Source: Kineosporiaceae bacterium (lineage in GTDB: Bacteria > Actinomycetota > Actinomycetes > Actinomycetales > Angustibacteraceae). From it: a stretch of DNA of 5,187 nt. The notes beneath the pieces were generated by a model. It saw only the letters and a list, made by a program, of their open reading frames with translations, did no database searches and had not been told where the DNA came from. The position numbers were made by a program, and so were the translations under genes. The DNA is taken from contig DAIETC010000215.1 of the NCBI GenBank assembly GCA_027345905.1, forward strand, positions 1 through 5,187, in the 5' to 3' direction. Below, one piece after another: positions 1 through 5,187 of this stretch (within the stretch, counting starts at the first letter, position 1; every line of letters starts with the position of its first letter).

Positions 1-4
1 TCGC

Positions 5-50
5 GAAACGGCCCCTGACCTGCTGAAACGCAGGCTCGGGGGTCGTTTTC
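5..50 (+). terminator. Probable rho-independent terminator of a gene left of the window
   Basis: An imperfect inverted repeat pairs bases 5-23 with 30-50 around a six-base loop (TGAAAC, 24-29). The stem is GC-rich (CCTGC/GCAGG next to the loop, CCCC/GGGG further out) with a few wobbles and bulges, and it ends in a T run (46-49) on the plus strand. That is the layout of an intrinsic terminator for rightward transcription. The gene it would serve lies outside the window. The left arm also begins with GAAAC, so it could act weakly in the other direction. Confidence 0.5.
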
Positions 51-656
51 GTTGGGCTGGAACTGGCCAGATTCCGCAGGGACTCGGCCAGCCGACGGTC
101 CATGGTCGCCGTCGACATCACGATCAACGCCTCCGGACCGCGCGAAGCTTGTTCCTGGTTTCGCGGCAACAACCTCATTGACGAGTACTTCGACGAGGCC
201 ACTCGCTGACCTCAACGAACTCGCCGAGGTTGTTCTAGCGCGGAACCCCCACGCGTACGCGCCGGTTCAGTGCTTTCGGCAAGACTCCGTTGTCAGGACC
301 GCGTCAACTGGGCTGAAGTGGGCGCCCGCTGGGCGGTGCCTTGTTTGGAAGCGCAGCAGCCAGTGGCCCACTCGCGGGCAATTCCAATGCTCGCCTGCGA
401 GTCGTACCTCGTCACTTCCTGTGCAGGGCATCGACGCCGAGCGCGTCCTCAACCTCGCCGCCGCCTGAAAGCCTCTGCCCGTTGTCCATCCCACCGCCGC
501 GCTGGGCTACCGGGTCAAGGATCTCGTCACGCCGCGGAGGCAGGTCCGGGCGGTGCCGTCGATCGGCCCATTCCCGCGCCCGAGCCAGCAGCAGTCGGGC
601 CCGTCACTGGGGCTGTAGATCGGCGAAAGCCTCAGCGCGGCAGATACGATAGAGAT
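51..656. other. Gene-poor stretch with possible decayed coding sequence
   Basis: I see no gene here that I would call intact. Open frames exist on both strands, but their translations are rich in Ser, Arg, Pro and Thr and resemble no family I recognise. Some short stretches look more like real coding sequence: plus-frame codons 102-209 (35 residues ending NNLIDEYFDEATR, almost all codons ending in G or C), and frame-shifted plus codons from about 205 (ADLNELAEVVLARNPHAYAP). On the minus strand around 610-520 there is a stretch reading RARLLLARAREWADRRHRP. This pattern of coding-like pieces in different frames suggests decayed genes. A weak hairpin pairs 370-379 with 393-402. No tRNA, insertion-sequence terminal repeats or CRISPR repeats were found. 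Confidence 0.4.
645..650 (+). promoter_or_regulatory. Candidate -10 element giving a leaderless mntA transcript
   Basis: The hexamer TACGAT fits the actinobacterial -10 pattern TANNNT. Its last base is six bases before the A of the ATG at 657, so transcription would start at or very near the start codon. No Shine-Dalgarno sequence is visible between the hexamer and the ATG. Leaderless genes with this geometry are common in actinobacteria. I see no good -35 hexamer at the usual distance. Confidence 0.45.
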
Positions 657-986
657 ATGTCCGAGGCAGCAGCGCCTGCCCGAGAGCCGCTCAGCGGCCC
701 CACGGGCCAGCGTGTGGCCGCCCGTCGTGGTGAGCTGCTCGAGGTGCTGCGCCGTCATGGCGTCACCAACCCGGAGATCTTCGGCAGCGCCGCACGGGGC
801 GACGATCGCGAAGACAGCGACCTCGACCTTCTTGTCGACTTCCCGGCCGGGACCGACATCATTGACGTCATCGGCATCCAGCGCGAACTGGAAGACGTGC
901 TCGGTGTGCCCGTCGACTTGGTGCCGCGCAACGGCCTCAAGGAGCGCGCGCGCTCACGCGCAGCCAAGGACTTGCTGCCACTGTGA
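657..986 (+). CDS. mntA: MntA-like minimal nucleotidyltransferase antitoxin
   Basis: This is a 109-residue protein of the minimal nucleotidyltransferase (MNT) family, the antitoxin half of HepT/MntA toxin-antitoxin pairs. The nucleotidyltransferase signature is clear: GSAARG at residues 43-48 followed by D55 and D57 (SDLDLLVDF), with a likely third metal-binding acid at D87 (VDLV). Studied MntA proteins neutralise HepT by transferring AMP from ATP onto a tyrosine of the toxin; the same role is inferred here. ATG 657 was chosen because a -10-like TACGAT lies just upstream, giving a leaderless mRNA. A GTG at 714 is the alternative; it would remove 19 residues of low-complexity Ala/Pro-rich N-terminus that lie outside the conserved domain. 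The stop overlaps the hepT start in GTGA, so the two genes should be translationally coupled. Family assignment is firm; the exact start is less so. Confidence 0.88.
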   Translation: MSEAAAPAREPLSGPTGQRVAARRGELLEVLRRHGVTNPEIFGSAARGDDREDSDLDLLVDFPAGTDIIDVIGIQRELEDVLGVPVDLVPRNGLKERARSRAAKDLLPL

Positions 987-1321
987 GCCGCCCCGACGCC
1001 GACCGACTCGATGACATCGCCTCGGCTATCACGTCGATCCGCTCCCACCTCCAACATGGCCCGATCTCTGTTGAGATCGTCATGGACGCGGTTGCCATGC
1101 GACTCCTGGAGATCGGCGAAGCGGTGAAGGGAATCAGTCCCGAGCTGACAGCGACGGAGCCCGAAATCCGGTGGGCCGACATCGCAGGCATGCGCGACTT
1201 CCTCGCTCACCACTACTTCGCGACGAATCCCGAGATCATCCATCTGACCATCGACAAGCGCCTGGCGCCTCTCGGCGATGCCGTCGAGCGCTTGAAGGGC
1301 CGCCTGCCGCCAGAGGGCTGA
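983..1321 (+). CDS. hepT: HepT-like HEPN ribonuclease toxin
   Basis: This 112-residue, mostly helical protein belongs to the HepT-like (formerly DUF86) HEPN family, the toxin of HepT/MntA modules. The diagnostic RX4-6H motif with following tyrosine is at residues 71-78 (RDFLAHHY: R71, H76, Y78). In HEPN RNases the Arg and His form the RNA-cleaving site, and in the studied Shewanella pair the tyrosine in this position is AMPylated by MntA. The family usually has RN at the start of the motif; here it is RD. The conserved N-terminal helices are present (LLEIGEAVKGIS, residues 41-52), and the length is normal, so the toxin looks intact. The start is GTG 983 inside the mntA stop region (four-base GTGA overlap), with AAGGA at 966-970 as a rather distant ribosome binding site. 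It would act in the cytoplasm on RNA; the target cannot be read from sequence. Confidence 0.88.
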   Translation: MSRPDADRLDDIASAITSIRSHLQHGPISVEIVMDAVAMRLLEIGEAVKGISPELTATEPEIRWADIAGMRDFLAHHYFATNPEIIHLTIDKRLAPLGDAVERLKGRLPPEG

Positions 1322-1547
1322 CGGCTCACATCGCCAGGTGCCCGCGCTCGGCCTCCTCCCGCATTGCTCTAGCGTCGGCGTTTCATGGCTGATCGGCTGA
1401 CTCGCGGCCCGGGGAATGTGAAAGTGCCCGTACTGCTTGGGAAACCTGGCTCGTCTAGCATCAGAATCACCGCAGTTGGGAGCGAAAGTGCCCCGAAGTC
1501 GCGATCTCGGACGACGACACGGCGTCCGCAGCCGTCGCGGTACCGGC
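1322..1547. other. Convergent intergenic gap with repeat fragments
   Basis: This gap separates the rightward hepT from the leftward thioesterase gene. I see no gene and no convincing terminator for either neighbour. It contains two same-orientation copies of GAAAGTGCCC (1420-1429 and 1484-1493), and the second begins a degenerate copy of the right arm of the hairpin at 2364-2420. A short palindrome, CCGGCT-C-AGCCGG (1543-1555), overlaps the thioesterase stop codon, but its one-base loop and lack of a T run make it a poor terminator. Confidence 0.5.
1485..1510 (+). repeat. Degenerate half-copy of the 2364-2420 hairpin repeat
   Basis: These 26 bases match 2396-2421 in the same orientation at 23 of 26 positions (differences at 1494, 1500 and 1504). 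The matching segment is the whole right arm of the hairpin in the divergent region. No partner left arm is present here, so this would be a single decayed arm. The two copies sit on either side of the thioesterase gene. Confidence 0.6.
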
Positions 1548-2318
1548 TCAGCCGGGGCGCACCGTGAGCGACTGCGCCATCGTGCCGAACGGGCCGGACT
1601 CGTCGTGGAGCACGCTGCTCGTCAGCCCGAGCCCGGTGGGCCCGAACGACACGCTCGTGTCGAGGCCCAGCCGCTCGCCCTGCGGCTGGCGGAAGAAGTG
1701 CGCGGTCAGGTCGACGTTGGGGAAGGCCACCTCACGCGGGTCCGCGCGTACGGTCATCCCGTTCGCGGCGTCAAGCAGCCCGCACAGCCGGGCGACGTCG
1801 CTCGAGCGCTCGCCCGCGATCAACGGCACCTCGGTGCGCACCCAGGACGCCGCGCGGCCCGGCTCGACCTGCGCCCGCTGCACGTCGATGGACGCGATGA
1901 AGCCGCCCGGCCACACCGTGCTGGCGTCCCACGCGTCGACCTGCGCTGGGGCCGGGATGGGTGGCAGCGGCCAGCCGGTCACCGAGGAGCTGTCCCCGCG
2001 CTGCATCAACCAGGCTCGCAGCAGCACAACGCGGCGACCGCCGTGACCGAGCGAGGCCTCGACCAGCTCGATCGTGCGTCCGGGGCGCAACACCGCGACC
2101 TCGATGTCCACCTCGTCGACCGGCACCGTCCCGAGGATGTCGAAGGACAGCCGCGCGACCTGCAGCGCGTCGTCCCGGCGCCGGTCACGGTCGCGCTCGA
2201 CGGCATGCACGAGCAGCCCCAGCGCCGGGGCGATGTGCTGCTCGCTCTCCCGCCACGCACCACCGACGTGGGGTGTTGCACGGAACCGGTCCGCATCAAG
2301 TCGTTCGAAGTAGGCCAT
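1548..2318 (-). CDS. TesB-like double-hotdog acyl-CoA thioesterase
   Basis: This 256-residue protein looks like an actinobacterial thioesterase-family protein of the TesB-like (4HBT_3-type) double-hotdog fold, which hydrolyses acyl-CoA to free acid and CoA. The N-terminal hotdog includes HVGGAWRESEQHIAPALGLL (residues 17-36) and ARLSFDILG (55-63). The C-terminal hotdog includes NVDLTAHFFRQP (201-212) and TSSVLHDESGPFGTMAQSL (233-251). By analogy with E. coli TesB, D203 and Q249 fit the catalytic Asp and Gln, and a Ser near 222-224 could take the place of the Thr. ATG 2318 was preferred to the ATG at 2336 because MAYFERLDADRF is the typical N-terminus; only a weak G-rich ribosome binding site precedes it. 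It is divergent from paaA, which suggests, without proving, a link to phenylacetate metabolism, perhaps releasing CoA from stalled intermediates. It is not the single-hotdog PaaI. Substrate unknown. Confidence 0.82.
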   Translation of the reverse strand: MAYFERLDADRFRATPHVGGAWRESEQHIAPALGLLVHAVERDRDRRRDDALQVARLSFDILGTVPVDEVDIEVAVLRPGRTIELVEASLGHGGRRVVLLRAWLMQRGDSSSVTGWPLPPIPAPAQVDAWDASTVWPGGFIASIDVQRAQVEPGRAASWVRTEVPLIAGERSSDVARLCGLLDAANGMTVRADPREVAFPNVDLTAHFFRQPQGERLGLDTSVSFGPTGLGLTSSVLHDESGPFGTMAQSLTVRPG

Positions 2319-2363
2319 GTGCCTACCCCACCACATCCGCCCGCTGCGGGGGCCAGGCGCCAG

Positions 2364-2420
2364 CGAGAGTGCAACTTCTGGGCACTTCGGGGCCCAAAGT
2401 GCCCAGAAGTTGCGCTCTCG
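2364..2420. repeat. Long inverted repeat (24-bp stem, 9-base loop) between divergent genes
   Basis: Bases 2364-2387 pair with 2397-2420 in a 24-base-pair stem whose only imperfection is a T-G wobble (2370/2414). The loop is 2388-2396. There is no T run on either strand, and the element lies upstream of both divergent genes, so it is not placed to terminate either of them. The stem is long for a single operator. It looks like an interspersed intergenic palindrome of the REP or small-hairpin kind. A decayed right arm recurs at 1485-1510. The right arm ends 16 bases before the candidate paaA -35. Confidence 0.85.
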
Positions 2421-2436
2421 GCGTGCGGGTGGCGAC

Positions 2437-2465
2437 TTGTCCGGGTGCGGCGCTCGCGGCAGAAT
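2437..2465 (+). promoter_or_regulatory. Candidate promoter of the paaABCD operon
   Basis: TTGTCC (2437-2442) is a -35-like hexamer matching TTGACA at four positions. It is followed after 17 bases by CAGAAT (2460-2465), which matches TATAAT at four positions. Transcription would start near 2471-2473, leaving a leader of about 35 bases before the paaA ATG. Spacing is ideal but both hexamers are imperfect, so chance is possible in this GC-rich DNA. A perfect dyad lies over the predicted start site. Confidence 0.4.
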
Positions 2466-2468
2466 CGG

Positions 2469-2494
2469 CGTACCGGCTGGCCACGGCCGGTACG
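2469..2494. promoter_or_regulatory. Perfect 9-8-9 dyad: candidate operator or leader hairpin of paaA
   Basis: CGTACCGGC (2469-2477) and GCCGGTACG (2486-2494) are exact reverse complements separated by eight bases. The dyad covers the predicted transcription start and its right arm ends on the first base of the ribosome binding site GTGAGG (2494-2499). As DNA it has the size of a binding site for a dimeric repressor; phenylacetate operons are often controlled by TetR- or GntR-type repressors that release DNA when phenylacetyl-CoA binds. As RNA it would form a nine-pair hairpin against the ribosome binding site. No regulator gene is in the window, so which role applies is open. Confidence 0.5.
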
Positions 2495-2506
2495 TGAGGC
2501 GGGCAG

Positions 2507-3457
2507 ATGACCCAAACCGAGACGCTGGCGCACGAGCCGCGCACCTTCGAGCAGCTGATCGCGGCCGGCGAGCGGATCGAGCCGCGCGACGCGATGCCGG
2601 ACGCCTACCGGGCCACCCTGATCCGCCAGATCGCCCAGCACGCGCACTCGGAGATCATCGGCATGCAGCCCGAGGGTGACTGGCTCACCAGGGCTCCCTC
2701 GCTGCGACGCAAGGCCGTCCTGCTGGCCAAGGTGCAGGACGAGGCCGGGCACGGCCTGTACCTGTACTGCGCCGCAGAGACCCTGGGCGCCGACCGCGCG
2801 GACCTGACCGCCAATCTGATCGAAGGCCGGCAGAAGTACTCGTCCATCTTCAACTACCCGACCCTGTCGTACGCCGATGTCGGGGTGATCGGCTGGCTGG
2901 TCGACGGCGCGGCCATCTGCAACCAGGTGCCGTTGTGCCGCAGCTCCTATGGGCCCTACGGACGGGCGATGATCCGCGTGTGCAAGGAGGAGTCGTTCCA
3001 CCAGCGCCAGGGCTATGAGCTGCTGGTCACGATGATGGCCGGCACCCGCGAACAGCAGGAGATGGTGCAGGACGCCGTGAACCGCTGGTGGTGGCCGGCG
3101 CTGATGATGTTCGGACCGCCCGACACGGACTCGCCCAACACCGCGCAGTCCATGGCCTGGGGGATCAAACGCCACACCAACGACGAGCTGCGCCAACGTT
3201 TCGTCGACATGAGTGTGCCGCAGGCGCACGCGCTGGGCGTCACGCTGCCTGACCCCGACCTGTGCTGGGACGAGCGGCGCGGTTCGCACGACTTCGGCCA
3301 ACCGGACTGGAGCGAGCTGGCCCGGGTGATCAAGGGCGACGGCCCGTGCAACGCCGAACGGCTGGCCCGGCGCCGCGCGGCCCACGAGAACGGCGCGTGG
3401 GTGCGCGAGGCCGCCACCGCCTTCGCCGCTCGCCAACGTCAGGCGGTCGTGGCGTGA
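2507..3457 (+). CDS. paaA: Phenylacetyl-CoA 1,2-epoxidase catalytic subunit PaaA
   Basis: This 316-residue protein is the catalytic diiron subunit of the multicomponent phenylacetyl-CoA epoxidase, which uses O2 and electrons from PaaE to epoxidise the aromatic ring of phenylacetyl-CoA. The four-helix ferritin-like core is evident. Likely iron ligands are E49 in the first helix (HAHSEIIG), E79 and H82 (KVQDEAGHGLYLY), and E162 and H165 (CKEESFHQRQGYE). The third helix carries GWLVDGAAICNQ with D133. The segment NRWWWPALMMFGPPD (192-206) is typical of the family, and the length is normal, so it appears intact. ATG 2507 has a good ribosome binding site, GTGAGG, seven bases upstream. It leads a tight operon, and its stop overlaps the paaB GTG in GTGA. 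Recognition is by conserved sequence and gene order and is very secure. Confidence 0.97.
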   Translation: MTQTETLAHEPRTFEQLIAAGERIEPRDAMPDAYRATLIRQIAQHAHSEIIGMQPEGDWLTRAPSLRRKAVLLAKVQDEAGHGLYLYCAAETLGADRADLTANLIEGRQKYSSIFNYPTLSYADVGVIGWLVDGAAICNQVPLCRSSYGPYGRAMIRVCKEESFHQRQGYELLVTMMAGTREQQEMVQDAVNRWWWPALMMFGPPDTDSPNTAQSMAWGIKRHTNDELRQRFVDMSVPQAHALGVTLPDPDLCWDERRGSHDFGQPDWSELARVIKGDGPCNAERLARRRAAHENGAWVREAATAFAARQRQAVVA

Positions 3458-3747
3458 GCCAGACGCAGGAAAGCTGGCCGCTGTACGAGGTGTTCGTGCG
3501 CGCCCGCCGGGGGCTGAACCACGTGCACGTCGGCTCGATCCACGCCGCGGACGACGAGATGGCGCTGCGTCACGCCCGTGACGTGTTCACCCGGCGCAAC
3601 GAGGGGGTCAGCATCTGGGCGGTGCGCTCGGACCTGATCGCCGCGTCGAGCCCGGGCGAAAAAGACGCGTTCTTCGCGCCGAGCGGTGACAAGGTGTACC
3701 GGCACCCCACCTTCTACCAGATTCCCGACACCGTCCCGCACATGTGA
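3454..3747 (+). CDS. paaB: Phenylacetyl-CoA epoxidase subunit PaaB
   Basis: This 97-residue protein is PaaB, the small subunit that bridges PaaA-PaaC units in the epoxidase complex and is needed for its activity. Conserved family segments are visible: PLYEVFVRARRGLNHVHVGSIHAAD (residues 9-33), MALRHARDVFTRRNEGVSIWAVRSDLI (36-62) and the C-terminal DKVYRHPTFYQIPDTVPHM (79-97). The length matches the usual 90-100 residues. Its GTG start overlaps the paaA stop (GTGA), with only a weak AGG at 3441 as ribosome binding site, so translational coupling to paaA is likely. It has no catalytic residues of its own and acts in the cytoplasm as part of the complex. No oddities. Confidence 0.96.
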   Translation: MSQTQESWPLYEVFVRARRGLNHVHVGSIHAADDEMALRHARDVFTRRNEGVSIWAVRSDLIAASSPGEKDAFFAPSGDKVYRHPTFYQIPDTVPHM

Positions 3748-3782
3748 GCGGGCCGCCCGCTCCCGAAAGCAGGACGCCCCCG

Positions 3783-4691
3783 ATGGACGACGGCAACGCC
3801 TACGACGGCCTGGTCGAGGCCGACCCCGACGCGCGCTGGGCGTTCGGCACCGGCTTCCACGACACCCTCGCCGGCGTGGACGACGCGCTCCCGCCGAGCG
3901 TGGACCGCGCCCAGCTGGCCACCTACTGCCTCATGCTCGGCGACGACGCGCTCATCATGGCCCAGCGGCTGACCCAGTGGACGACCTGCGCGCCCGAGCT
4001 GGAGGAGGAGGTCGCCCTGGCGAACATTGCACTGGACCTGCTGGGCCAGGCCGGTCCGCTGCTGGCTCGCGCGGCGCTGGCCGACCCCACGACGGTTCCC
4101 TCGTTGCCGCCCGGTTCGCCGGTGCCACCGCAGGACGCGCTCGCGTTCTTCCGCGACCCGCGGCAGTTTCGAAACGTCCGGCTCACCGAGATCGAGAACG
4201 GGGACTTCGCCGCCTCGACCGTCCGGCTGCTGGTGTTCTCGACCTGGCGCCTGGCGCTGCTCCAGCGGCTGGTCGGCTCGTGCGACGCGGTGCTCTCGGC
4301 CGTTGCGGCCAAGGCAGTCAAGGAGGTCGCGTACCACCGCGACTACGCCGCCCGCTGGTTCGTCACCCTGGCGCAGGGAACGCAGGAGTCGCGCCGGCGC
4401 ATGGCAAGCGGCCTCGAAGCGGTGTGGCCGTACGTCCAGGAGCTGTTCGTCGCCCACCGGGTCGAGCTCGACCTGGCCGTGGCCGGCGCGGGCGTCGACC
4501 CGGCGAAGCTGCGGGCAGACTTCGACCAGGTCATCGCCACCGTCTGTGCCGCCGCCGAGCTGCACCCCCCGCCCACGGCGAGCGCAGCAGCCACGCCCGG
4601 CGGCCGTGACGGCGTCCACAGTGCTGCCTTCGCCGAGCTTGTCACCGAGATGCAAAGCGTGGCCCGTGCGCACCCCTGCGGGCGGTGGTGA
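3783..4691 (+). CDS. paaC: Phenylacetyl-CoA epoxidase structural subunit PaaC
   Basis: This protein (302 residues from ATG 3783) is PaaC, the ferritin-like partner that forms a heterodimer with PaaA and stabilises it. Family landmarks are RWAFGTGFHDTLAGVDD (18-34), YCLMLGDDALIMAQRL (48-63), APELEEEVALANIALDLLGQ (70-89), FRNVRLTEIENGDFAASTVRLLVF (129-152) and VKEVAYHRDYAARW (179-192). Where PaaA has the iron-binding DEAGH, PaaC has DLLGQ (L86 and Q89 replace Glu and His), which fits its known non-catalytic role. Two starts are possible. ATG 3783 has AGGA at 3771-3774 eight bases upstream and the usual N-terminus. GTG 3744 overlaps the paaB stop as GTGA, like other junctions here, but adds 13 Pro-rich residues. 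I prefer 3783. The C-terminus HSAAFAELVTEMQSVARAHP is typical. Confidence 0.95.
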   Translation: MDDGNAYDGLVEADPDARWAFGTGFHDTLAGVDDALPPSVDRAQLATYCLMLGDDALIMAQRLTQWTTCAPELEEEVALANIALDLLGQAGPLLARAALADPTTVPSLPPGSPVPPQDALAFFRDPRQFRNVRLTEIENGDFAASTVRLLVFSTWRLALLQRLVGSCDAVLSAVAAKAVKEVAYHRDYAARWFVTLAQGTQESRRRMASGLEAVWPYVQELFVAHRVELDLAVAGAGVDPAKLRADFDQVIATVCAAAELHPPPTASAAATPGGRDGVHSAAFAELVTEMQSVARAHPCGRW

Positions 4692-4692
4692 G

Positions 4693-5187
4693 GTGGACAC
4701 AGCCCTGCTCACCCGGGCCCGAGACGTGGCCGGCGCCGTCCCCGACCCCGAGCTGCCGATGCTCACCCTGGCCGACCTGGGCATCCTGCGCGACGTGCAG
4801 CTCGACGAACGGCAGGGCCTGGTCGTGACGATCACGCCGACGTACTCGGGCTGCCCGGCCACGGCGACGATCCGCGCCGACCTGCGCCTTGCCCTGCGCG
4901 CGGCCGGCTTCGAGCAGGTCGAGGTCCGCACGGCGCTGTCCCCCGCCTGGTCGAGCGACTGGATCACGGCTGCGGGCCGCGAGGCCCTGGCCCGCCACGG
5001 CATCGCAGCCCCCGGACCGGCACGCCCGCACACCGCGACGGTGTCGCTCGACCTGGCCCGGCGGCCGGCGTCCCCGCCGTGCCCCAGGTGCCGGTCCGCG
5101 GCGAGCGTCCAGGTCTCGCACTTCGGCCCGACTCCGTGTCTGGCCCTGCACCGCTGCACGCACTGCCAGGAGACGTTCCACCAGGTC
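4693..5187 (+). CDS. paaD: PaaD, epoxidase metal-centre maturation protein (3' end cut off)
   Basis: An open frame of 165 codons runs off the right edge. It encodes PaaD, a MIP18/DUF59-family protein (relative of SufT) thought to help assemble the metal centres of the epoxidase system. The N-terminal DUF59 part shows VPDPELPMLTLADLGILRDV (residues 16-35) and YSGCPAT (51-57) with the conserved C54. ALSPAWSSDWIT (81-92) is typical of PaaD. The C-terminal zinc-ribbon-like part has C130, C133, C149, C155 and C158, with SHFGPTPC and ALHRCTHCQETFH. Judging from the family, only a few residues are missing after position 165. The GTG start at 4693 lies one base after the paaC stop, so coupling with paaC is expected. 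No other in-frame start upstream fits. The next gene is expected to be paaE, the reductase. Confidence 0.94.
   Translation, partial: MDTALLTRARDVAGAVPDPELPMLTLADLGILRDVQLDERQGLVVTITPTYSGCPATATIRADLRLALRAAGFEQVEVRTALSPAWSSDWITAAGREALARHGIAAPGPARPHTATVSLDLARRPASPPCPRCRSAASVQVSHFGPTPCLALHRCTHCQETFHQV

Noticed and set aside
270..656. Upstream in-frame extension of the nucleotidyltransferase gene
   Set aside because: The frame is open but the extra residues are Arg/Ala-rich, unlike the family, and the promoter-like element at 645-650 places the start at 657.
1540..1548. GTACCGGCT shared with the paaA leader dyad (2470-2478) as a second operator half-site
   Set aside because: It is a nine-base match only, without the second arm, and lies at the 3' end of a gene; chance is the simpler explanation.
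1543..1555. CCGGCT-C-AGCCGG palindrome as terminator between hepT and the thioesterase gene
   Set aside because: The loop is one base, there is no T run, and it overlaps the thioesterase stop codon; such palindromes arise often in GC-rich sequence.
1437..2510. 357-codon plus-strand open frame over the thioesterase gene
   Set aside because: It is antisense to the thioesterase, whose minus-strand protein has clear hotdog motifs; the plus translation is Arg/Pro/His-rich and unrecognisable.
2006..3436. 476-codon open frame on the minus strand opposite paaA
   Set aside because: It lies antisense to the unmistakable paaA; its translation is low-complexity and matches no family. Long antisense frames are expected in GC-rich DNA.
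3714..5159. 481-codon open frame on the minus strand opposite paaC and paaD
   Set aside because: It is the antisense shadow of two firmly recognised genes and has no domain-like segments.
1..5187. CRISPR arrays, tRNA or rRNA genes, and insertion-sequence transposases
   Set aside because: No regularly spaced repeats, cloverleaf-like segments, rRNA sequence or transposase motifs were seen on either strand.

Overview
The window reads as a piece of a high-GC actinobacterial chromosome. Codons end overwhelmingly in G or C, several genes start with GTG inside the preceding stop codon (GTGA overlaps), one gene looks leaderless, and the Paa proteins have the form familiar from actinomycetes. The assignment is an inference from style, not from a marker gene.

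Layout. Bases 5-50 hold a hairpin that looks like the terminator of a gene lying to the left. Bases 51-656 carry no convincing intact gene; short coding-like stretches in different frames suggest decayed sequence. Bases 657-1321 hold a two-gene toxin-antitoxin cassette: a minimal nucleotidyltransferase (MntA-like antitoxin) followed by an HepT-like HEPN ribonuclease toxin, overlapping by four bases, probably transcribed from a promoter placed so that the mRNA is leaderless. A 226-base non-coding gap follows, then a leftward gene for a TesB-like double-hotdog acyl-CoA thioesterase (1548-2318). The 188-base divergent region (2319-2506) contains a 24-bp-stem inverted repeat, a plausible promoter for the rightward operon, and a perfect 9-8-9 dyad between that promoter and the ribosome binding site. 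From 2507 to the right edge runs a tightly packed paaA-paaB-paaC-paaD operon; paaD is cut off by the window end, probably only a few codons short.

How the genes work together. PaaA (catalytic diiron subunit), PaaB (small bridging subunit) and PaaC (structural subunit that has lost the first diiron motif) form the oxygenase of the phenylacetyl-CoA 1,2-epoxidase. PaaD helps mature the metal centres, and the reductase PaaE would be expected just beyond the edge. The complex makes the ring epoxide that starts aerobic phenylacetate breakdown. The divergent thioesterase could release CoA from stalled acyl-CoA intermediates, but that is a guess from position and family. The toxin-antitoxin cassette and the decayed stretch beside it look like accessory DNA next to the catabolic cluster.

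No new gene system is visible. The catabolic and toxin-antitoxin genes belong to known families; the less explained material is the non-coding structure around the thioesterase gene and in front of paaA.
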